12,221 nt of DNA from an uncultured Paracoccaceae bacterium (GTDB lineage Bacteria; Pseudomonadota; Alphaproteobacteria; Rhodobacterales; Rhodobacteraceae), in assembly GCA_937927885.1 (NCBI GenBank), contig CALEZJ010000544.1, positions 1-12,221 on the forward strand. The letters run 5' to 3'. A program made the position numbers and the translations under genes. Under the pieces are notes generated by a model. That model was not told the origin of the DNA, did not search any database, and saw nothing but the letters and a program-made list of their open reading frames with translations. This document shows, piece by piece, positions 1 through 7,423 of the stretch. Positions within the stretch are counted from its first letter, which is position 1. Every line of letters starts with the position of its first letter.

Positions 1-1674
1 GATCAGCACCACGCGGCGCTTGGCATTGGCTTCGGCCAGCACATAGGCGCCCTGCGCGCTGAGGTTCCTTGCCGTGTGGCTGGTGCGCGCGGGGGCCAGG
101 TTCTGGCGGCTCAGCGACAGCACCGAGGGCGTGGTCTTCTGGCCCAGCGCCAGTTCCCAGCATTCGGCGGTTTCCACCAGATCGGCGGGTCGGAACACCA
201 GCGTGTTCGGCGTCGCGCGGCTGATCGCCAGATGTTCGACCGGCTGGTGGGTCGGGCCGTCTTCACCCAGACCGATGGAATCATGGGTCATCACATAGAC
301 CACCGGCAGGCCCATCAGGGCGCTCAGGCGCATCGAGGGGCGGGCATAGTCGGTGAAGGCCATGAAGGTGCCCGAATAGGGCCGCACGCCGCCGTGCAGC
401 GCCATGCCGTTCATCGCCGCGGCCATGCCGTGTTCGCGGATGCCCCAGTACATGTAGCGGCCCTTGCGGGTCTCCAGATCAAAGACCCCCAGATCGGCGG
501 TCTTGGTGTTGTTCGATCCGGTCAGGTCGGCCGACCCGCCAAAGGTCTCGGTGACGATCGGGTTGACCGCCTTCAGCACCACTTCCGACGCCGCACGCGA
601 AGCCTTCTTCTTTGGCGCCTCGACCGCGGCCTTCTTCACCGCGCGGATGGCGGCGGGCAGGCGGGCGGGCAACTCGCGGGCAAGGATGCGGGCGAACTCG
701 GCCCGTTTCGCCGGGCTGAGGGCGGCAAGGCGCGCCTCCCAGGCGGCGCGGTCGGCTGCACCGCGCGCGCCGATGGCCTCCCAGGCGGCCTTGATGTCGG
801 CGGGGATGACAAAGGGGCCATGCTCCCAGCCATAGACGGCGCGGGTGTCGGCGATCAGCTTGGCATCGGTCAGGGCACCGTGCCCCTTCGAGGTGTCCTG
901 CGCCGACGAGCCCAGCGCGATATGCGTCCTGCAGGCGACCAGCGCCGGGCGGGGGCTGGCCTTGGCCGCCGACAGTGCGGCGTCGATGGCCTCGGGGTCA
1001 TGGCCGTCGCAGTCGAACACGTCCCAGCCCGCGGCGGCAAAGCGGGCGCGCTGGTCGACGATGCACGACAGCGACACCTTGCCGTCGATGGTGATGCCGT
1101 TGTCATCCCAGAGCACGATCAGCCGGTTCAGCCGGTGGCGACCGGCGATGGCGATGGCCTCCTGGCTGACCCCCTCCATCAGGCAGCCGTCGCCCGCGAT
1201 GACCCAGGTGCGGTGATCCTGCACCTTGGCACCCCAGCGCGCGCGCAGATGCTCCTCGGCCATGGCAAAGCCGACCGCATTGGCGATGCCCTGACCCAGC
1301 GGGCCGGTGGTGGTTTCAACGCCCTTCACATGGCCGTATTCCGGATGGCCGGCGGTGATCGCGCCCCACTGGCGGAAATTGCGCACCTGATCCAGCGTCA
1401 TGTCGGCATAGCCGGTCAGGTGCAGCAGGCTGTAGATCAGCATCGAGCCATGGCCGGCCGACAGGATGAAGCGGTCACGGTCGGCCCAGTCGGGGGCCGA
1501 GGCGTCGAATTTCAGGTGGTTCCGGAACAGCACGGTGGCCACATCGGCCATGCCCATCGGCATGCCGGAATGCCCCGAGTTGGCGGCGGCGACCGCGTCC
1601 AGTGTCAGCACGCGGATGGCGCAGGCAAGGCGCCAGTGGTCGGGGTGCCGGGCCTTGAGCGAGGCGATATCCAT
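1..1674 (-). CDS. tkt: Transketolase, C-terminus cut by window edge
   Basis: Thiamine-diphosphate enzyme of the non-oxidative pentose phosphate and Calvin pathways that moves two-carbon ketol units between sugar phosphates in the cytoplasm. I read 558 residues without a stop; the family is about 660-670 long, so roughly the last 100 are beyond base 1. Visible marks are the N-terminal [14 protein letters not shown] segment (residues 31-44), the thiamine-binding GDGCLMEG start (161-168) with its Asn at 192, the catalytic-Glu segment [13 protein letters not shown] (E414), and [15 protein letters not shown] (468-482). The Lys-rich stretch at 347-357 lies between the two thiamine domains. The ATG at 1674 is preceded by AGGAAG at good spacing and begins the family N-terminus ([10 protein letters not shown]). 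It is divergent from the coiled-coil/zapA pair. No frameshift was seen. Identity is near certain. Confidence 0.97.
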   Translation of the reverse strand, partial: MDIASLKARHPDHWRLACAIRVLTLDAVAAANSGHSGMPMGMADVATVLFRNHLKFDASAPDWADRDRFILSAGHGSMLIYSLLHLTGYADMTLDQVRNFRQWGAITAGHPEYGHVKGVETTTGPLGQGIANAVGFAMAEEHLRARWGAKVQDHRTWVIAGDGCLMEGVSQEAIAIAGRHRLNRLIVLWDDNGITIDGKVSLSCIVDQRARFAAAGWDVFDCDGHDPEAIDAALSAAKASPRPALVACRTHIALGSSAQDTSKGHGALTDAKLIADTRAVYGWEHGPFVIPADIKAAWEAIGARGAADRAAWEARLAALSPAKRAEFARILARELPARLPAAIRAVKKAAVEAPKKKASRAASEVVLKAVNPIVTETFGGSADLTGSNNTKTADLGVFDLETRKGRYMYWGIREHGMAAAMNGMALHGGVRPYSGTFMAFTDYARPSMRLSALMGLPVVYVMTHDSIGLGEDGPTHQPVEHLAISRATPNTLVFRPADLVETAECWELALGQKTTPSVLSLSRQNLAPARTSHTARNLSAQGAYVLAEANAKRRVVLI

Positions 1675-1710
1675 GGAGGCTTCCTTTGGCAACAAAAGGG
1701 GGTTGCGCGC

Positions 1711-1738
1711 GTCATAGCAGGCTGGCCCCCAAGTTCAA
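1711..1738 (-). promoter_or_regulatory. Candidate sigma-70-type promoter of tkt
   Basis: On the minus strand TTGAAC (1738-1733) is followed after 16 bases by TATGAC (1716-1711), a fair -35/-10 pair. It lies about 37-64 bases upstream of the tkt ATG and so would give a short leader. Seen by eye only; GC-rich alphaproteobacterial promoters are weakly conserved. Confidence 0.45.
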
Positions 1739-1772
1739 GCGCGCGGGGGCCCCCCAAGGCGGCGCGGATCGG

Positions 1773-1801
1773 TTGGAATGGCGGAATTTTCGCCTTAAGG
1801 T
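1773..1801 (+). promoter_or_regulatory. Candidate promoter of the coiled-coil/zapA pair, with an overlapping imperfect palindrome
   Basis: TTGGAA (1773-1778) and TAAGGT (1796-1801) are 17 bases apart, pointing toward the gene at 1870. The -10 is poor (about 3 of 6 consensus bases). Between them lies GGCGGAATTTTCGCC (1780-1794), a short imperfect palindrome (GGCG/CGCC arms, one inner mismatch) that could be a repressor site. This is the most AT-rich patch of the 195-base divergent intergenic region, which shows no gene. Confidence 0.25.
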
Positions 1802-1869
1802 GTTGTCGCAATACCCTGCCTGCGGGCCCAGCCGATTCGGCGTCCGGGGCTGAACGTCAAGGAGTGACG

Positions 1870-2409
1870 ATGAGCGATCTGGCCCCGGTCGAGCGGCGTC
1901 TGTCCGCAGCCCTCGAACGCATCGCCCGCCAACTGGACAAGGCGCCTGCGCCGACGCAGGCAAAGCCCGCCCGCAGTTCGGTGTTCGGACTCGGCGGCCG
2001 TGCCGAGCCCACGCCGGACCCCGAACAGGCCGCGATCATCGCCAGCCTGCGCGACGCGCTGGAAAAAGAGCGCGCCGCCAATGCGCAGCTGAGCGAGCGG
2101 GTGCATCAGGTCAAGCAGCGTCAGGAAACGACCATCGCCCAACTGGAACGCCGTCTGGCCCGCCTGACCGAACAGCTCGACCTGCAAAGCCTTGAAATGC
2201 TGCGGCTGAAAAAGGCCAATGCCAAGCTGATCGAGGCCAATACCGGCCTGCGCGAGGCCCAGGTCGAGGCCTTCCCGGATGCCACGCTGATCAACCGCTC
2301 CATCACGGCCGAACTCGAGGCGTTGCAGGCCGAACGGCGCGCCGAGATGGCCGAGATGGAAGAGATCCTTGCCGAGATCAAGCCGCTCCTTGCGGCGGAT
2401 GCGCGCTGA
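1870..2409 (+). CDS. Coiled-coil protein, probable ZauP-like partner of ZapA
   Basis: A 179-residue cytoplasmic protein with no signal peptide or membrane segment. Residues 4-24 form a short charged helix (PVERRLSAALERIARQL). Residues 25-50 are Pro/Ala/Gly-rich and probably flexible. From about 51 to 130 there is a long heptad-like helix rich in Leu, Glu, Lys and Arg. Residues 131-179 carry a FPDATLINRSITAELEAL segment and end in a second acidic helix. ATG 1870 is chosen because AAGGAG lies 5 bases upstream; the frame is open far upstream, but that part overlaps tkt antisense and is not coding. It ends 12 bases before zapA. In Caulobacter a coiled-coil protein, ZauP, is encoded with ZapA and works with it to tighten the Z-ring; position and architecture fit that family, but I assign it from context rather than from a diagnostic motif. 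Confidence 0.85.
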   Translation: MSDLAPVERRLSAALERIARQLDKAPAPTQAKPARSSVFGLGGRAEPTPDPEQAAIIASLRDALEKERAANAQLSERVHQVKQRQETTIAQLERRLARLTEQLDLQSLEMLRLKKANAKLIEANTGLREAQVEAFPDATLINRSITAELEALQAERRAEMAEMEEILAEIKPLLAADAR

Positions 2410-2421
2410 GCGGAGGGAACC

Positions 2422-2799
2422 ATGGCCCAGGAAACCATCACCATCGGCGGCAAGCAGTTCGAGGTCGCCTGTTCCCCCGGCGAGGAGCAGTATCTGCGCG
2501 CCGCCGCCGCCATGCTCGATGCCGAGGCCACCGCGCTGATCGGCCAGATCGGTCGCCTGCCGGAATCGCGCATGCTGTTGATGTCGGGGCTGATGCTGGC
2601 CGACAAGACGGCCGGCGCCGAGGATCGGGTGCGCCAGCTCGAAGCCGAGCTCTCCGCCGCCCGGGCCGAGATCGAACGCCTGCACCGCAGCCCGCGCGAG
2701 CGCGTCGAGGTGCCCGCGATCCCGGCGGCGACGGTCGAGAAACTGTCGGAGCTGGCGGCAAGGGCCGAGGCGCTGGCGGATCAGTTCGAGGCGCGCTGA
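2422..2799 (+). CDS. zapA: Cell division protein ZapA
   Basis: ZapA binds and cross-links FtsZ filaments at the division site and promotes Z-ring assembly. The 125-residue product matches the family: an N-terminal globular part with two beta strands (ETITIGGKQFEVAC, 4-17), the helix starting GEEQYLRAAAAMLDAEA (20-36), then RMLLMSGLMLADK and a coiled-coil tail (about 65-125) used for dimer and tetramer formation. At 125 residues it is slightly longer than the usual 100-110 of enteric ZapA, mainly in the tail. A strong GGAGGG (2412-2417) lies 4 bases before ATG 2422, and the preceding coiled-coil gene stops at 2409, so the two are almost surely co-transcribed. Downstream is a convergent gene. 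Confidence 0.93.
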   Translation: MAQETITIGGKQFEVACSPGEEQYLRAAAAMLDAEATALIGQIGRLPESRMLLMSGLMLADKTAGAEDRVRQLEAELSAARAEIERLHRSPRERVEVPAIPAATVEKLSELAARAEALADQFEAR

Positions 2800-2805
2800 A
2801 GGCCT

Positions 2806-2847
2806 GCCGCCCAAACTCAGCCGCCCAAACTCAACCGCCCGGACTCA
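2806..2847. repeat. Three tandem copies of a 14-bp repeat at a convergent gene junction
   Basis: Copies are 2806-2819 and 2820-2833 (identical, GCCGCCCAAACTCA) and 2834-2847 (ACCGCCCGGACTCA, three mismatches). The last three bases of the third copy, TCA, are the stop codon of the minus-strand gene ending at 2845. The other two copies lie in the 45-base gap between zapA and that gene. No terminator-like hairpin with a T run is seen here. Confidence 0.85.
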
Positions 2848-3534
2848 GCGCAACGCTTCGCGCAGCGCCAGCCCGGCGTCCAGCATGGCCTCGACCTCGG
2901 GCACCCGCGTCAGCGCCGTGCTGACCCGCAGCATGACCCCGGCTTGCGTGACCGTCACACCGGCCACCGCGCTGCGCGGTGTCGGCAGGCTTTGTTGCGC
3001 CTTGATCAGCGGCGCCAGCGGCGGCACCTCGGCCAGCGAGGTCATCACGGTGACATTCGCGCCCTCTGGCGCCGGTATCTCGCGCAGTTCCGGCAGGGCG
3101 CGGGCAAGGTCCTCGCCCAGCACCCGCGCCAACAGCTTCTGGATCAGCGCCCCGCCCAGAAACCCCTGAACCTGCGCAAGTTGCGTCCCCAGCCCGGGCG
3201 GCGCGCCCGGCATCACCACCAGCGCACCCGGCAGGCGAAAGCCGGACCAGGTCAGAACGCTCTGCCCGTTGGTCTGCGAGGTCCTGCCGCTGCGTCGGAC
3301 CAGCGTGACCTCCAGCACCAACCCGCGCGCGGTATCGGTGAACCGATACCGCCCGGCGGCGCCGCGCGACGGCTTGATCTCGTCAAACAACAGCCCCCGC
3401 CGCTCGGCCAGATCGGTCAGCGCCTTCAGGCCCCGCCGTTCGAGGCCCAGCAGAAAAAAGGCCAGCAGACCCATCCCCGTCGCCCCCAGAAGGGCCACGA
3501 CCAGCGCCGGAACCAGATCATCTGCCGGGGTCAT
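2845..3534 (-). CDS. Membrane-anchored protein of unknown function
   Basis: I do not recognise the family of this 229-residue protein. Residues 1-6 are polar and acidic, residues 7-30 form one hydrophobic segment (LVPALVVALLGATGMGLLAFFLLG), and LERRGLK follows. By the positive-inside rule this suggests an uncleaved N-terminal anchor with the body facing the cytoplasm. The body (about 35-229) has alternating hydrophobic/polar stretches suggesting beta strands (RYRFTDTARGLVLEVTLVRR; VAGVTVTQAGVMLRVSTAL) and a TWSGFRLPGALVV segment. No catalytic motif or Cys cluster is visible. It begins 9 bases after the grxD stop with a GGGG before the ATG, so it is very likely translated from the bolA-grxD transcript as its last gene. 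A role linked to glutaredoxin would be guesswork. Confidence 0.85.
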   Translation of the reverse strand: MTPADDLVPALVVALLGATGMGLLAFFLLGLERRGLKALTDLAERRGLLFDEIKPSRGAAGRYRFTDTARGLVLEVTLVRRSGRTSQTNGQSVLTWSGFRLPGALVVMPGAPPGLGTQLAQVQGFLGGALIQKLLARVLGEDLARALPELREIPAPEGANVTVMTSLAEVPPLAPLIKAQQSLPTPRSAVAGVTVTQAGVMLRVSTALTRVPEVEAMLDAGLALREALR

Positions 3535-3543
3535 CGGCCCCGA

Positions 3544-3903
3544 TCAGGCGTTGGCTTCGCGGATCTTGTCGGCGGCGTCCTTGTCATAGGCCACGCCCTT
3601 GGCATCGAAAAGCTGGTCCAGTTCGCCCGACAGAGTCATCTCGGTGACGATGTCGCAGCCGCCGACGAATTCGCCCTTGACGTAAAGCTGCGGGATCGTC
3701 GGCCAGTCCGAATAATCCTTGATGCCCTGACGGATGTCGGCATCGGCCAGCACGTTCACGTCGACATAGCTCACGCCCATGAAGTTCAGCACCCCGGCCA
3801 CGCGGCTGGAAAAGCCGCATTGCGGCATCGTCTTGGTGCCCTTCATGAACAGCACGACATCATTGCCTTCGACGGTTGCGCGGATGGTATCCTGGGCGCT
3901 CAT
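3544..3903 (-). CDS. grxD: Monothiol CGFS glutaredoxin (Grx4/GrxD family)
   Basis: CGFS-type glutaredoxins bind a [2Fe-2S] cluster with glutathione and pass it to target proteins or sense iron status, typically as a complex with a BolA protein; they are not general thiol reductants. The 119-residue sequence has the full family signature: K21 before the active-site loop, MPQCGFS (26-32, C29 the cluster ligand), [16 protein letters not shown] (67-82, with the cis-Pro TIP), and CDI (83-85) for glutathione binding. Length is normal. ATG 3903 has AGGAAAA close upstream. The bolA gene ends 78 bases upstream on the same strand, and the anchored unknown protein starts 9 bases after the stop, so all are probably one transcript. 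Identity is near certain. Confidence 0.97.
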   Translation of the reverse strand: MSAQDTIRATVEGNDVVLFMKGTKTMPQCGFSSRVAGVLNFMGVSYVDVNVLADADIRQGIKDYSDWPTIPQLYVKGEFVGGCDIVTEMTLSGELDQLFDAKGVAYDKDAADKIREANA

Positions 3904-3981
3904 GGGTTTTCCTGTGGCTGGGGGCGGCGCAGGGCCGCGAGATGGGCGAAAGATAATCCGCCGAAAGGGCGGGGAAAGGGG

Positions 3982-4224
3982 CTATTCGGGCGCCTTGGTG
4001 GTCAGCGCCAGCGCATGCAGGACGCCATTCGCGCCGTCCATCTTGCCCTTGAGGGCGGCATAGACGTCGCGCTGCTGCTGCACGCGGTTCTTGCCCTTGA
4101 AACTGGCGTCGATCACTTCCGCCGCATAATGGTTTCCGTCGCCCGCCAGATCGGTGATGGTGATCTTGGCGGCGGGAAAGGACTCGCGCAAAAGCTGCTC
4201 GAGTTCGCTCGCGGTCATGGCCAT
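3982..4224 (-). CDS. bolA: BolA family protein (GrxD partner)
   Basis: A small BolA-fold protein of 80 residues, the usual size of the short BolA/IbaG branch. Family features visible are the first helix (TASELEQLLRESFP, 4-17), the strand ITITDLAGDGNHYAAEVI (21-38) with conserved His32, the loop and helix FKGKNRVQQQRDVYAALKGKM (42-62), and the C-terminal LHALALTT with the invariant His70 that can ligand the cluster shared with a CGFS glutaredoxin. The frame is open to 4287, but I choose ATG 4224 because AAGGAG lies 6 bases upstream and the protein then starts like its homologues; ATG 4218 is a less likely alternative. It sits between the Cys-rich gene and grxD. BolA and CGFS glutaredoxins form cluster-bridged heterodimers, so the pair probably acts together. 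Confidence 0.95.
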   Translation of the reverse strand: MAMTASELEQLLRESFPAAKITITDLAGDGNHYAAEVIDASFKGKNRVQQQRDVYAALKGKMDGANGVLHALALTTKAPE

Positions 4225-4300
4225 GCCGGTCTCCTTGGCTGTCTGGTGCAGATGTAGAACCCACAGGCAGGGCGTGCAAGCCCGCAAGGGCGACGCAAGG

Positions 4301-4807
4301 TCACAGATGCGCCCGCAGGCGCTCCAGAAAGCCGCTCAGATCCTTGCGCGCCCCGGCCAGATCAAAGCCGTCGAGGCTTTCGCGCGTCCAGCCGACCGAG
4401 GGGTGAAAGCGCGCCAGCAGGTCCCGACGCGCGGCCTCGTCCGCCTCGGGCAGGTCCAGCGCCGCGGCCGCAACCAGAAGCTCCAGCGCCTCGTGGACCC
4501 GGCGCAACCGGTGCAGCGCCTCGGCCAGCGGCGCGCGCAGGTCCGGGTCGCGCCGCCAGTCGGCACCGGGGAACAGCTCGGCCATCACCCGCTGCCCCGC
4601 GCCCAGACAGTCGAACCGCGCGCAGCCGGGAAACCCGCGCGCCGCCAGTTGCCCGTGGATGCCGCAGCGGTAGCCGTCGAGATGCGCGCAGGGATGCAGG
4701 GCGGGCTTGTCAAAGCCAAAGGAATCGCCCGCGTCAAAGGGCAGGGCCATGCAGCACAGCGCGGCGCAGGCAGAGCAATCGGCGTTCAACGGGGGCAAGG
4801 GCTGCAT
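4301..4807 (-). CDS. Cys-rich putative metal-binding protein
   Basis: A 168-residue protein with no signal peptide. The N-terminal 72 residues hold a dense Cys/His set: C11-x2-C14-x3-C18-C19, H38-x-C40-x-H42, C48-x2-H51, C62 and C67, in the context CSACAALCCMALPFD ... FDKPALHPCAHL ... RCGIHGQL ... GFPGCARFDCLGAGQ. The same kind of module is known to me at the N-terminus of some pentapeptide-repeat proteins and is reminiscent of YkgJ-type Cys clusters, suggesting zinc or iron binding; function is unknown. The C-terminal part (about 75-168) is helical and charged with no pentapeptide repeats. I start at ATG 4807; a TTG three codons upstream (4816) is possible, and neither has a strong ribosome binding site. 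It lies between purL and bolA on the same strand, placing it in the presumed iron-sulfur neighbourhood. Confidence 0.85.
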   Translation of the reverse strand: MQPLPPLNADCSACAALCCMALPFDAGDSFGFDKPALHPCAHLDGYRCGIHGQLAARGFPGCARFDCLGAGQRVMAELFPGADWRRDPDLRAPLAEALHRLRRVHEALELLVAAAALDLPEADEAARRDLLARFHPSVGWTRESLDGFDLAGARKDLSGFLERLRAHL

Positions 4808-4940
4808 CCCGGGCAACCTGCCGCGTCATCGCAGGCAAGACAAGCCCTTCATCTTGCCGCAAATCCTCGACGTAACGCGGCAGGCCGGGCGCAGGACCTC
4901 CACGCCGCCGCGACTCCGGGCAAGGTCCCGGGCGGCGGAA

Positions 4941-4957
4941 GGGGGCTCGATGCCCCC
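4941..4957 (-). terminator. Weak GC-rich hairpin after purL
   Basis: GGGGGC (4941-4946) and GCCCCC (4952-4957) form a 6-bp stem with a 5-base loop, about 23 bases past the purL stop on the minus strand. Only two Ts follow, so this is a poor intrinsic terminator and may only attenuate or stabilise the transcript. The rest of the 172-base gap between purL and the Cys-rich gene shows no gene. Confidence 0.25.
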
Positions 4958-4979
4958 GCCCGCCGCGCCTCCGAGCGCC

Positions 4980-7133
4980 TCAGCCAACCGCCGCGGCAAA
5001 GGCGCCGCGATAGAGCGCCGACAACTCGGCCATCGGCGCCTCGGATGCCCCCAGCCGCACCGCCGCGCCGCCAAACCGGCCCACCACCGCCACCGGCACC
5101 TCTCCCGCTGCGGCGAGCAACCCCGCCGCCTGATCGGGCGCGCAGGCGACCAGATAGCGCGCCTGATCCTCGCCGAACAGAAAGGCCACATCGCCCGCAT
5201 CCAGCGTCACGCCGATCCCCGCGCCTTCGGCCATCTCGAAGGCCGCCAGCGCCAAACCGCCGTCCGACAGGTCGGTCGCCGCCTTCACCCGCTTGCGGTT
5301 CGCCCGCAGGAATTCGCCGTTCGCCCGTTCGGCCGCCAGATCGACCGGCGGCGCGTCGCCGTCCTCGCAGCCCAAAAGCTCGGCCAGCAGTGCCGACTGC
5401 CCCAGATGGCCCGCCGTGGCGCCGATCAGCACCGCCAGATCTCCTTCGGCCGGAACCCCCGCGATCAGATCGTCAAGGCTGTCCAGCAGACCCACACCGC
5501 CAATCGTCGGCGTGGGCAGGATGCCCTTGCCGTCGGTCTCGTTGTAAAGGCTGACATTCCCCGACACGATGGGGAAATCCAGCGCCCGGCACGCCTCGCC
5601 GATGCCCTGGATGGCGCCGACGAACTGGCCCATGATCTCGGGCTTTTCCGGGTTGCCAAAGTTCAGGTTGTCGGTCGTCGCCAAGGGCTTTGCTCCGCAG
5701 GCGGTCAGGTTGCGATAGGCCTCGGCCACCGCCTGCCGCCCGCCCTGCACGGGGTTCGCCTTGACGTAGCGCGGCGTCACATCGCTGGTAAAGGCAATCG
5801 CCTTGGTGGTGCCATGCACCCGCACCACGCCCGCGCCCAGACCCGGCACGCGCACCGTGTCACCCATCACCTGATGGTCGTATTGCTCCCAGACCCAGCC
5901 CTTGTGCGCGTAGGAGGGGCTGGAAATCAGCGCCTTCAGCCCTGCGATGGGGTCGATGGCGGGCACCGGCGCCATCGGCGCCGCGGCCGGGGTGGGCACC
6001 CAGGGGCGGTTGTACTCGGGCGCCTGCGACGACAGTTTCGACAGCGGCAGGTCGGCCTTGACCTCGTTGCCGTGCAGGATCAGGAAGCGGTCCTCGGGGA
6101 TGGTCTCGCCCACGACGGCGAAATCCAGATCCCATTTGTCAAAGATCGCCTTGGCTTGCGATTCCATCTCGGGCTTCAGCACCATCAGCATCCGTTCCTG
6201 AGATTCCGACAGCATCATCTCGTAGGCCGTCATCCCGGTTTCGCGCTGCGGCACGCGGTCCAGGTTCAGCCGGATGCCCAGGCCCCCCTTGTCGCCCATC
6301 TCGACCGCCGAGCAGGTCAGCCCCGCAGCCCCCATGTCCTGAATGGAAATCACCGCGCCACTGGCCATCAGTTCCAGACAGGCCTCCAAGAGGCGCTTTT
6401 CGGTAAAGGGGTCGCCCACCTGCACCGTGGGGCGCTTTTCCTCGATCGTGTCGTCGAATTCGGCGCTGGCCATGGTGGCACCGCCCACCCCGTCGCGGCC
6501 GGTCTTGGCACCCAGATAGACCACCGGCATCCCCACGCCCGAGGCCGCCGAATAGAAGATCTTGTCCGCATCGGCCAGACCCGCCGCAAAGGCGTTGACC
6601 AGGCAATTGCCGTTATAGGAGCGGTGAAACCGCACCTCGCCGCCCACATTCGGCACGCCAAAGCAATTGCCATAGCTGCCGATGCCCTCGACCACGCCCT
6701 TGACCAGATGCGCAGTCTTCGGGTGCCCGGGTTCGCCGAACGACAGCGCATTCATCGCGGCAATCGGGCGCGCGCCCATGGTGAAGACGTCGCGCAGGAT
6801 GCCGCCGACGCCAGTCGCAGCACCCTGATGGGGCTCGATATAGGACGGGTGGTTGTGGCTCTCCATCTTGAAGATCAGCGCCTGACCGTCGCCGATGTCC
6901 ACGACACCCGCGTTTTCACCCGGCCCGCAGATCACCTGCGGCCCGGTCGTGGGCAAGGTGCGCAGATGGATTTTCGAGGACTTGTAGGAGCAATGCTCGT
7001 TCCACATGGCCGAAAAGATGCCGAGTTCGGTAAAGCTGGGTTACCGCCCGATGATCGACAGGATCCGCTGGTATTCATCGGGCTTCAGCCCGTGCGCGGC
7101 GATCAGGTCGGGGGTCAGGGCGGGTTCGGTCAT
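4980..7133 (-). pseudogene. purL: Phosphoribosylformylglycinamidine synthase PurL, interrupted by an in-frame stop at codon 31
   Basis: PurL is the synthetase subunit that converts FGAR to FGAM with ATP and ammonia (from PurQ, with PurS) in de novo purine synthesis. The frame from ATG 7133 ([20 protein letters not shown]) to the TGA at 4980 spans 718 codons, normal for the family. Codon 31 (7043-7041) is TAA, lying between SIIGR and [17 protein letters not shown] where the family has Glu (GAA). No frameshift is involved, since both sides are in the same frame. The part after the stop is intact: NEHCSYK with the catalytic His, the ATP-binding region [25 protein letters not shown], and [14 protein letters not shown]. 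The longest open stretch restarts at ATG 7007 and gives 675 residues lacking 42 N-terminal ones, but it has no visible ribosome binding site. This is either a real nonsense mutation or a base-call error. Identity is certain; functional state is not. Confidence 0.93.
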
Positions 7134-7232
7134 GGCGGGCTTCCCGGATGCAGGCGTTGCGCGCTTCTTTAGGGGAAGGGGGGCCAAAGGGGAAGGGTCA
7201 AGACGCAGGACCCGTGCCCCGTGGCGGGCACG

Positions 7233-7260
7233 AAAAAAAAGGCCGAGCAATCGCTCGGCC
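7233..7260 (-). terminator. Strong intrinsic terminator of the small RNA
   Basis: On the minus strand GGCCGAGC (7260-7253), a 4-base loop and GCTCGGCC (7248-7241) form a perfect 8-bp GC-rich stem followed directly by eight Ts (7240-7233). This is a textbook Rho-independent terminator. It ends the small RNA and would also stop read-through from the LysR gene into purL. A further 6-bp hairpin (GTGCCC/GGGCAC, 7214-7231) follows. Confidence 0.93.
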
Positions 7261-7308
7261 CAAGTCCAACAGGGAGGTAAGATACACGACAAAGTCCTGT
7301 ATCTTGAC
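7233..7308 (-). ncRNA. Putative trans-acting small RNA, mmgR/suhB-like
   Basis: Between the LysR gene and purL the minus strand shows the layout of a bacterial small RNA of about 75 nt. First comes a hairpin at 7305-7279 (AAGATACA and TGTATCTT arms, 8 bp, extended inside by GAC/GTC around a TTT loop with one G-G mismatch). Next is an unpaired stretch starting ACCTCCCTG (7278 downward), complementary to ribosome binding sites. Last is the terminator hairpin with eight Ts. A promoter-like pair lies just upstream. The order hairpin, CCUCCC single strand, terminator is what I know of the alphaproteobacterial mmgR/suhB (alpha-r8) group, whose members are about this size. The 5' end is inferred from the promoter position. 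No protein frame accounts for this layout. Confidence 0.7.
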
Positions 7309-7312
7309 CCAA

Positions 7313-7341
7313 CCATTACGCGAATCGGTTCATGCGTTCAA
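7313..7341 (-). promoter_or_regulatory. Candidate promoter of the small RNA
   Basis: On the minus strand TTGAAC (7341-7336) is followed by TAATGG (7318-7313) at 17 bases or CGTAAT (7320-7315) at 15 bases. Either would start transcription at about 7306-7310, just before the first hairpin. The -35 is good (5 of 6) and the -10 is weak. Confidence 0.45.
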
Positions 7342-7423
7342 TAAATTCCACGCTGCGATTGCATCATAGCCGCGATGCGTTGCGCGCATGCCTCACCTTT
7401 GAGCAGACAACGGTGACGCAAGG

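Noticed and set aside
76..1869. The long upstream extension of the frame that contains the coiled-coil gene
   Set aside because: It is antisense to transketolase. The real start is ATG 1870, with AAGGAG at ideal spacing; the extension is an open mirror frame.
5955..7007. Treating the purL part from ATG 7007 as an ordinary, complete gene start
   Set aside because: The codons upstream of 7007 continue the PurL family sequence in the same frame through the TAA and back to ATG 7133, and there is no ribosome binding site before 7007. The normal gene start is 7133.
4707..7172. An 821-codon open frame antisense to purL and extending past it
   Set aside because: It shows the same mirror-frame composition and covers a minus strand with unmistakable PurL motifs and codon use. 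No domain is visible.
7330..7389. A 19-codon open frame on the minus strand just upstream of the small RNA, with a GGTGAGG-like sequence before its ATG
   Set aside because: It is too short to support, shows no recognisable sequence, and overlaps the -35 region proposed for the small RNA. It could be a leader peptide but nothing favours that.
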